Positions 56,819-64,000 of a stretch of 64,000 nucleotides of DNA are shown piece by piece. The position numbers and the translations under genes are program-made. The stretch is from Cryptomeria japonica (taxonomy: Eukaryota > Streptophyta > Pinopsida > Cupressales > Cupressaceae), in NCBI RefSeq assembly GCF_030272615.1, contig NC_081406.1, positions 113,491,783-113,555,782 on the forward strand, given 5' to 3'. Each line of letters starts with the position of its first letter. Position 1 is the stretch's first letter. The notes beneath the pieces are model-generated. The model was not told the origin of the DNA, did not search any database, and saw only the letters and a list, made by a program, of their open reading frames with translations.

Positions 56819-58411
56819 TGATGGCGAGGATCTCACAAAAGAGTTGCACCTTGTTTAATAGGTAGGTAAAATTTGTTTCAGTGGGCTTCCATCCTTGTTC
56901 ACACCCTTCTCTTTTCCAATATCAAGTCAAACAACTAAACTCCTTTGGAGTGCTCCCTATGAACTTGTTTGCTCCTATTACTCACAAGTATGGTTTGGAT
57001 TCAGTAGAGTAAATCCAACCATCAAGTTGTCAAAACCTCCAACATACACTTGCAAGGGTCTTAGGGGGTGTAGATAAGGTGTTTCAATTCCATTCATATG
57101 GCTCTTTTATTGGTTTCTCTCCATTTTCCCATCGCTTTCTCTTATTCCTATTTTCTAGGCCTAGTAGCCCTAGAGCCCCTATTAGCCCTACCTTCACAGT
57201 TTTTGTTGAATTGCTCAGAAAAATTCCAAAATACCTCCCAAAATATTTAGTGGTCCAAATACCCTTTTGGACAAAACATTAGATTCAGTAGGGTAGGCTG
57301 TCTGGTACATCCGTACAAGTACGGACCCCAAAAATGGCTCTTTTTGAGGGTTTGAGAGTTAATAGTCTTCTCCAATAGGGTTTATTGGTTTCTACACCCT
57401 GTAACAACTCCTTGCTTCTACTGAGACTCCAATCGGATTCTTTCTTTCATGCCAAACACTTGGCACATGCACATTTTATCTTCCCTGCAAGTAATTACAA
57501 AAATGGCAGTCATATCCCTCGTCGGGCTATGGCAGAGCTCACCTAGCATATGATGGCAAAAGGCATCCAAGAAACCTCCATGATATTACAAACAATATGT
57601 ACACTATAAATAGGCTCCATTAATTTAATCTCAAGGGCCATCTAACAAACACAGTGGGATTTCAAGTTGGAACCATGTCTAGGGTCTTAAACCCTTGCTC
57701 AGACCGAGAGTAGTGCAGCAGAAGACAATTTGTAATCAAACACTAAACCTACACTAAGAAAGAATAAAATTACTTCCTAAGAAAAACAACAACATATACT
57801 AAACCACCATGAAAGGATAGTACCAAGATCGGATCATCTGGTACAGACTACTATTACCAAAATGACAAAATCTTATGCAAAAACCTGGAAATTGCCTTCA
57901 AATATTATTCAAAGTTTGATCATGGAACTTCCCACCCATTTAAAATCATTGTACAATAATTTTATATGCCTCATTTCTCATAACCAACCCCCCATCAGTT
58001 TCCTAACCACCGATTTGATCAATTTTGAAAAGTTGCAAAAAGTTGTCAAGCAACAATGACAACTTTTGCTCCATTTTGCATTTTTGCAACTTATGCATTT
58101 CTATTCACTCTAAACCCCCTAGGATGGTTCCCTAACATCAAACTAACATTAAAAAATTCCTAATGAGGCATTACAAAGAGTTTTACACTATTTTTCAAAA
58201 TAATGTCATTTTTGGCTTACAAGGGCACATTGGCCAAAACTGAGAAAACAAAACAAACTTTGTTAACAAACACACTTCAAATAACTCCAAGACACATTTT
58301 TGGACCTATCAACATTCCATTATTCATTTATTTATCCCAAACATGATCACTCACTCCAAAATTTTGAAAAAGCATCATTAAAACTAGGTAAAACTAGGTG
58401 CTCCTACACCA
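56819..58411 (-). repeat. Element F 5' LTR
   Basis: 1,593 bp, intact. Minus-strand start TGGTGTAGGAGCACCTAG, end CGCCATCA. TATA-like TATAAAA on the minus strand at 57960-57966. It provides the uninterrupted reference that proves the 3' LTR was split. Confidence 0.9.
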
Positions 58412-60123
58412 ATTAAGATAGTTTTCATCCATGTAATTGGATCATGCATATAAACCTTGGTTCAGTGGAATGACTCCCTTATATTGGCTTATGACCTTTA
58501 TAGATTGAGTTTCATTTTTATGTTCTTCTCTCTTTTCCCCTTCCCTTTCTTTGGTAACAAGAAAGGGCTCATGGAAAATCCTACAAGAATCTTGCCTTTC
58601 AATCCCAAAGATTATTTTGTAGGTATTTTATTGACCTACAAAAATTTACATTGTTAGTGATACATGTATAGTGAGTTGGTAATTGAAGGAAGAACTTCTA
58701 AAAATCTTCAGTAGTTTTTTGATTAGATGAAACCATTAGCAAATACCTTTTCAACCACACCTTTTGTAATACAAGTGTTATTTATCATTTTGGTCATTTC
58801 GTTGAATGTACCCTTTGCCATTTGTAACTCCCCTTCCTCTATTCTTCTTTTAGCCTATACATCTTCCTCAATTATTGGTACCGCCTCTAGAAAAAAAATA
58901 TTATTAAGAGATTTGCCTTGCTGTTGAGAAAAATTAATATTTTCATGAGTACCATCAGTTTTTCTCCTAAACTTCTTTTCATATTCCGCCAACTTTTAAA
59001 CCAATTGATCAAAAGTAATAACTTTCAACTAACTACTTAATTGTAGAGAGTACAAATAATTTGAATGAGTTGGAAAAAGTGAATTTACAAAGGTTGTAAG
59101 ATATATATTACTTTTCTACTAGCAACATCAACTCTTATTTATGTGTGAAATTTCAATAACTAGAGTCATACAGCTGCTATTCTTCAATGCATGGTTGAAT
59201 AATTTCAATTGCAATTGAATGAACTCCAATTTTATTGAGAAACTTATATAGATCTCATAATTTTTGAAGGGCAACCCAAGACAATATATCTCATTGTAAA
59301 TATCAAAATACATCTCCTTTGATGAAAGCCCTTATCAAAACTAAGTCTTTATAATTCTTATATTGTCACACTAACCTTTCATTAATAACAATTTGTGTTA
59401 TAGATTGGATACCTCCATCACAAATCATTGAAAATAAGAATTCATTTTACTTTTAAATACCATTCTATCCATGCCTTTTCTAGTTAGAATTTTACTCGCC
59501 ATTGTCACAATGAATTTTGAATATTGTAAAACTCTTTTTATGTAGAATTATTTCTTTGCTTTAATTTATATGCTTAAAAACAAGGGAGACAACAACAATA
59601 ATAATAAATACCTCTGTTAATGCGATCTTTGAAGCAAGAAAGAAATACAAAAAATTGATAAAATTAAAACAATATTTAATACTAAAGGGAATGACCCCAC
59701 AACACAGCAGTTAGCTGCGAGCTATTCCACTGATTCTTAGTTCCAGAGACTTATAAAAAATGTATATATATATATTTAATACTAAAATTCGCTTAGAATG
59801 TCTTTCCAACAGCTCTGTGATTTCTTTTATTGCCATTTTTCAACGCCAAAATCACACATTGATGCCAACAAGCATTCAAATTACTGAACGGTGTTCTTCA
59901 CGCGTCTTCAAAAGAAAACCACTAAAACAGAAAGCAAAACCGAAAGTGTGTCAACCAGAAGATGAACCCATTAACATCAGTATTTATATACATGAACCAA
60001 AACAATAAGAACCATGAGGCTAGCAAAAGCATTCAGAAACTACAAATTTATACCCATTCTTCTGTTTATATTATGGTCACGACAACTATGATCAGAAGCA
60101 GCCAGGATTTCTGCCATTTGTAC
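58412..60123. other. Right flank of the nest; possible gag-like remnant on the minus strand
   Basis: Contiguous with 22439-23134 before insertion of F. Between about 58700 and 59120 the minus strand reads, with stops, a gag-like stretch (VITFDQLVQKLAEYEKKFRR). 59130-59700 is AT-rich without a supported frame. 59700-60123 precedes the 3' end of the small gene and may contain its 3' untranslated region. Confidence 0.35.
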
Positions 60124-60522
60124 TCATTCTGGTATAGGGAAGAGTACAGGTTCCCAGAATGTCTTCCTCTTTTTGTTTCTGAATTCTTTGGTCATTGGAG
60201 GATTGTAGGAACGAGCTTCACTTGTACGATTCCCCTCTGGAAGGCAAACTGGTTTCTTAAGACTTTGTTGTTTACAACCACCAAAGAGATACGCCCTTGG
60301 ATGGGAGGCCAAGCCACCAAACAAGTTGTTACAGGAGCTTCCATTAAATCCCAAAATAGCAGCAATGGACTTGGGTTCACCCGAATTCCTACAAATCCTG
60401 CTTAGCATTTGTTCACCATTGTATTGAATCTTTCGTGCTGAGGCTGTTGAGCGATGGCCTTCAAGTGTCAGTCTACCTGCTCCAATGGCCAAATTTTGTT
60501 TGTCCCCCTTCTCCATGATCAT
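60124..60522 (-). CDS. Unidentified small protein, possible host gene
   Basis: 132 codons from ATG 60520-60522 to the stop at 60124-60126. The surrounding sequence is less AT-rich than its flanks and the frame has no interruption. The product is basic (many Lys/Arg), with a Cys/Gly-rich middle (FNGSSCNNLFGGLASHPRAY, FGGCKQQ) and a C terminus rich in Lys followed by WEPVLFPIPE. There is no signal peptide or membrane segment. A good 3' splice site (TTTTTCTCTTCTGAGGCTTC then TTGTGCAG) ends at about 60543, just upstream of the ATG, suggesting a 5' leader intron or an upstream exon. I do not recognise the family. The frame could still be accidental. Confidence 0.45.
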   Translation of the reverse strand: MIMEKGDKQNLAIGAGRLTLEGHRSTASARKIQYNGEQMLSRICRNSGEPKSIAAILGFNGSSCNNLFGGLASHPRAYLFGGCKQQSLKKPVCLPEGNRTSEARSYNPPMTKEFRNKKRKTFWEPVLFPIPE

Positions 60523-60849
60523 TTTATCCCTAGTAAATTTCCTGCACAAGAAGCCTCAGAAGAGAAAAATGGATTTCGGTATTGGGTATTTCTTGATCCT
60601 CGACTTGCCATCGAGTTATATGTGTTCTAGAGAGTGAAAGTGAAATTGCCATGCAAAAACAAGGTGTTTTCATGGTTTTTGCAGCCCATGTCTTATTTCT
60701 GCAATGTGGGTTGGATTTGTACGCGGTTAAACCAAGATTGCATGGATTGGACATGGAGGAAGATGTTGATATTGTACCTTGGCTTTTATTGCTAAAAAAT
60801 TCTTGTTCTGTATATTGAAGACAACGCATTGGAGATGGGTATAATTCCA

Positions 60850-62494
60850 ACGTGTATAGGATGTGAATGAATCCAATTCATATCTATGCAGAGAAATCTA
60901 GTTATTGTACACCATTATAATCGATGTATAGTCCATGATATGACAAGTTGATTTTGGCTCTTCTAATGTCTTCCTCGGTTGGTTCAGTATGTCTTCTTCC
61001 CTCCTCCAACCTGTTATTGGAGAAAAAACAAAGAAAAACCATTGTTGGTATCTTATCTTCGTCGAAGTTCTTAAACTGCTCGAAGAATTTATTTATTTTT
61101 GGTCATGAATGTGTAGCCTTATGACAAAAATAAGTGCACAATAAATATTGTACAGTTTAAATCACACACATTAAGCTTTGAATTTTGAGCTTAAAAGTGT
61201 TAAACACTTAGAGTTGACTGACATTCATATTGTCGAATGATACGGTTATAACTATACCAAAGAAAAGGTAAAAATGCATATAATTACAAGACTATAGATA
61301 AAAGTACTAAGAAATCACTTGATCAAAACCTTTTCAAATAATGGTAGCAAGAAATCTTGGATAAGTCTGGATGCATTATTGAGTTAAAATTTTCCTAGGA
61401 GATATATTTTGTCATCTAAAATTTATGCACATATTTAAAAAAACATATTTATGATAAAATAGTAGATTAATTGTTGTTGTTGGATTCTTAGATGAGAAAA
61501 CAAAGATTTTATTTCAATCTCATAAGTACGACATTAGAATATTAAGAATAGTTCACATTCTATAATCTTAAAGACTGTATCTTCAACATTCTTGTGGCCT
61601 CTTGGTTTGTACAATACAGTTCTTTTAGAGTTTGAACATGAATATACAAAATACTCAAGTAGTTTTGATGTCATCTTGCAAATATTGGCATATGGAAATT
61701 CAATGTGTGTTTAGACTTTTATGAAGAGAAGATATCTATGAGAAGCTAATTATTTTTGGATTTGCATTAACAAACTATAAACTATTGAAAAATATGTAAA
61801 TAATGATTGCAACCATTCTTTACATTTCCTTGCTCATTCAAAAGGGGCACTAGATCAATACTCTAGTGCAAATAAATACATTTAGTTTCCTAGTTGCTTG
61901 TTGGCATAGATTTGAGTTTGAAAAATAATTTAAGTTTCGTTGAAATTTCACTTTTTTAAGAGAAGATGGTTAAATATTATCATATATATTTGCAATGGTG
62001 AAATTTGTATACCCGTGCCATTTCCTATTTAACTTTGTGTTTGTATTGAGGAAATATCTTGATATGTGTACATACTGACAAATGTTTAGTTTATTTCATC
62101 TTATGGGTTCATTGCAAGTGGTATCATAGCTCTTTCTAGGGCCATTTCTACAAGTAGCTTTAAACTAGTTTAGACCCATCCATAACTATCAATTGTACTC
62201 TCTCACCTCATCCTACTGTCAGTGTTAAAAAAAAAGTGGTTATGTATCTCCAAAAAATAAATCTATTACCATATTTTTACCAAAAAATCCAATACGGATT
62301 TGATTTTCTTTTTAAGTTAGAAAATTTGTGTTAGGGGTTTTGATATATGCTCAAAAGACCCACTTTTTTGCTATTTTGGATTCCTCATAAAAATTCTAGT
62401 GAAGTGGTATTGTATCTTTGATGTACCTGAGCCTTAAATATAGTTCATTTATGTATGAATTTATGCACTTCCACACACCTTTGGTACATTGGAA
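60850..62494. other. AT-rich sequence without recognised features
   Basis: No frame over about 60 codons and no repeat edge. A primer-site-like string TGGTATCATAGC occurs at 62119-62130 without a recognisable LTR end before it. Confidence 0.5.
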
Positions 62495-63717
62495 TGTTAG
62501 ATAGTTTTGATAACCGAAAGAAAACTGAGTGGGGGGGGGGGGGGGGGTGTGTGAATCAGTTGTCACAGATTACCAAAAGCATTTAGCATTTTAAACTTTA
62601 ATATCAGAACCCAAAACAATAATACCAGAATAGCAGTTAATCCAATTAAGCATAAACAATAATCATAAAATAAAAACCATTCACACAACACCAAGATTTG
62701 TACGTGGAAAACCCGATAAAGGGAAAAACCATGGTGGGAAGCCTACCCACAGTCAGATAATACTTCTGCAATAAGTATGTGAATTACAATGAAGGGGCCT
62801 GCACTTGCGGTAAGGTCAACAACCTAGAGCACACTGCTCATCACAAAAGGAGTCTCACTGAGTACATACAAATCCAAACTACAATCCGAAGAAGTGTTGA
62901 ACTGCAAAAGATAGCATCTCCTATGCCTGAGTACAGTTCCGGTTAAGCTCAATATCAGAGGACTAAATCCTCTTACATAAACCCAATTCGATCTCCAATG
63001 ATCGACCAACTCCTCTACCAGAATGACATTACATTATTCGCACATTACATTCCTTGACCATGACCTCTTACATAAACCATGATGATCTACAATGAAATCT
63101 TACATGCATATATACAAACCCTCGACCATAAACAATTAGGTGGGACACCAGAAAATAAACCAATTACATAATTACAAACCATGTCAGCCTTAGGAAAAAC
63201 AAATAATATCCAACATATAAGACATCCCGAAAATACATCAATAGATCTTGTCCACATGTTACATTAATGTTGGTCCATAACCTAGATCAATTGGGACCAA
63301 GTATAGGTCCACACACTTCAATAATGATCTCCAAATGCCAAGTCTCGAATATGATCACCAACAACATCCCAAAACTCTATCAGAATCTGCACTAACACCA
63401 CTTATGCAATTCATAAAATATCTCCATCAAAATCTCTACCAGTGAAACCCTCATCGGAACCAGAAACCAAGCTTCTAATCAACAAGGATATCATCCAATC
63501 ATCAGACCAAAAACAACTGACCAAGTATGAGTATAAGTATCATGAACAAGCCAATTCCATCACCAGATTATACTGGAGCCTACTGGATCATACCGGATCC
63601 AAGTTAACCAGAAGCCACTTAACCTACCGAGACCAGAAGGGTGCCGGTAAAGCTAGTGTTGACATCAATGACCAAATATCAATGTAACACATAATCAATT
63701 CCACAAAATGGCCAACA
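62495..63717 (-). repeat. 3' LTR of element I
   Basis: 1,223 bp. Plus-strand edges TGTTAGATAGTTTTGATAAC and ATGGCCAACA. A G-run (62530-62547) and the shared block (62703-62755) lie at the positions seen in D and C. The purine tract at 63718-63730 shows that the interior lies to the right. The duplication, if tggaa (62490-62494), cannot be checked within the window. Confidence 0.75.
62530..62547 (+). repeat. Run of 18 guanines
   Basis: An uninterrupted G tract in LTR I where related LTRs have about 6-9. It is a likely slippage or assembly-length site. Confidence 0.85.
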
Positions 63718-64000
63718 ATCTCCCCCTTTAGCATTGATTGCAACACTAGATGTGAAAAACATCTAAGTACCAAGAAATGCCAAACAAGTCTACCCCCATG
63801 GAAGATAGCCAACAATCTCCCACATATTGTCCAGAATATTAATATCTCTTCGCCTTTGAATAATATCTCTGTAAAGCTCTAAAGTTTTTCACATCAATAT
63901 CACTACCCCTTTAACATCAATGCGAAAAATCTGACAAAAATATTGAAGCAAAAACATAAACCTATGAATCTCAAAGCTGACTACTCCCCCTGAGTAGTAG
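63718..64000 (-). mobile_element. Element I interior (partial): polypurine tract and 3' untranslated region
   Basis: TAAAGGGGGAGAT in element sense abuts the LTR, preceded by a CAATGC phrase as in element B (caatgccaaagggggag). The remaining 270 bp have no supported frame and run off the window. Confidence 0.7.

Larger units (their letters stand above)
23135..58411 (-). mobile_element. Element F: Ty3/gypsy chromovirus, outermost of the nest
   Basis: Minus-strand element with 5' LTR 58411-56819, Met-type primer site, gag-pol (56736-52211), polypurine tract and 3' LTR. The 3' LTR is in two pieces (52188-51429 and 23929-23135) because element G inserted into it. Removing G and one duplication copy leaves about 7.8 kb. 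The domain order protease, RT, RNase H, integrase, chromodomain-like tail identifies a chromovirus. Confidence 0.85.

Noticed and set aside
58727-58927. Plus-strand hydrophobic frame resembling a secreted peptide
   Set aside because: The opposite strand reads a gag-like stretch, and the hydrophobic frame is probably its shadow.
62119-62130. Primer-binding-site-like TGGTATCATAGC
   Set aside because: No LTR end or gag adjoining; the match could be chance.

Overview
The window is plant nuclear DNA, most likely from a gymnosperm such as a conifer. It is AT-rich and almost filled with long, old, nonsense-riddled LTR retrotransposons, several with LTRs above 1 kb, with perhaps one ordinary small gene. 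The organism is inferred from this character and not proven. No rRNA, tRNA, CRISPR or bacterial-type feature was seen.

Layout, left to right (element letters are mine). A, 1-3492, minus: non-autonomous LTR element with almost no coding sequence. B, 4755-12877, plus: non-autonomous element with a coiled-coil/zinc-knuckle gag-like frame and a long accessory reading frame but no pol. Its 3' LTR is split by C, a 1.47 kb solo LTR (10679-12147) flanked by a 5 bp target duplication. D, 13095-18446, minus: Ty1/copia gag-pol relic with its 5' LTR and a chimeric 3' end. E, 20374-22438, minus: LTR plus part of an accessory frame.

The range 23135-58411 is a three-level nest. F is a minus-strand Ty3/gypsy chromovirus (23135-58411; about 7.8 kb without insertions) bounded by a near-perfect 5 bp duplication (gttaa/attaa). 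Its 3' LTR is split by G (23930-51423, minus), which has 1.47 kb LTRs and a perfect catag duplication. G has Tat-clade features: gag, protease, RT, RNase H, a second archaeal-type RNase H and integrase. Its RT domain is split by H (33738-42676, plus), a second chromovirus of the same family as F. Between its pol and its 3' LTR, G carries an antisense gene for a plant mobile domain (PMD) protein with its own TATA box. Short arrays of an AGCGCT palindrome unit lie in the leader of gag-pol and in the leader of the antisense gene, each in the sense of its own transcript.

Right of the nest, 58412-60123 is the continuation of the pre-insertion locus. A small gene-like frame lies at 60124-60522 (minus). 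60850-62494 is featureless AT-rich DNA. The 3' LTR and start of the interior of another minus-strand element (I) run from 62495 off the end of the window.

Every retroelement coding region is broken by in-frame stops, many of them explicable by C-to-T change at CAG, CGA or TGG codons, as expected for methylated, silent copies. LTRs of B, C, D, E and I share a conserved block (GGAAAcCC, GGGAAAAACC, GGTGGGA, ACCCAC) and a G-run near one edge, so they form one loosely related group although their interiors differ.
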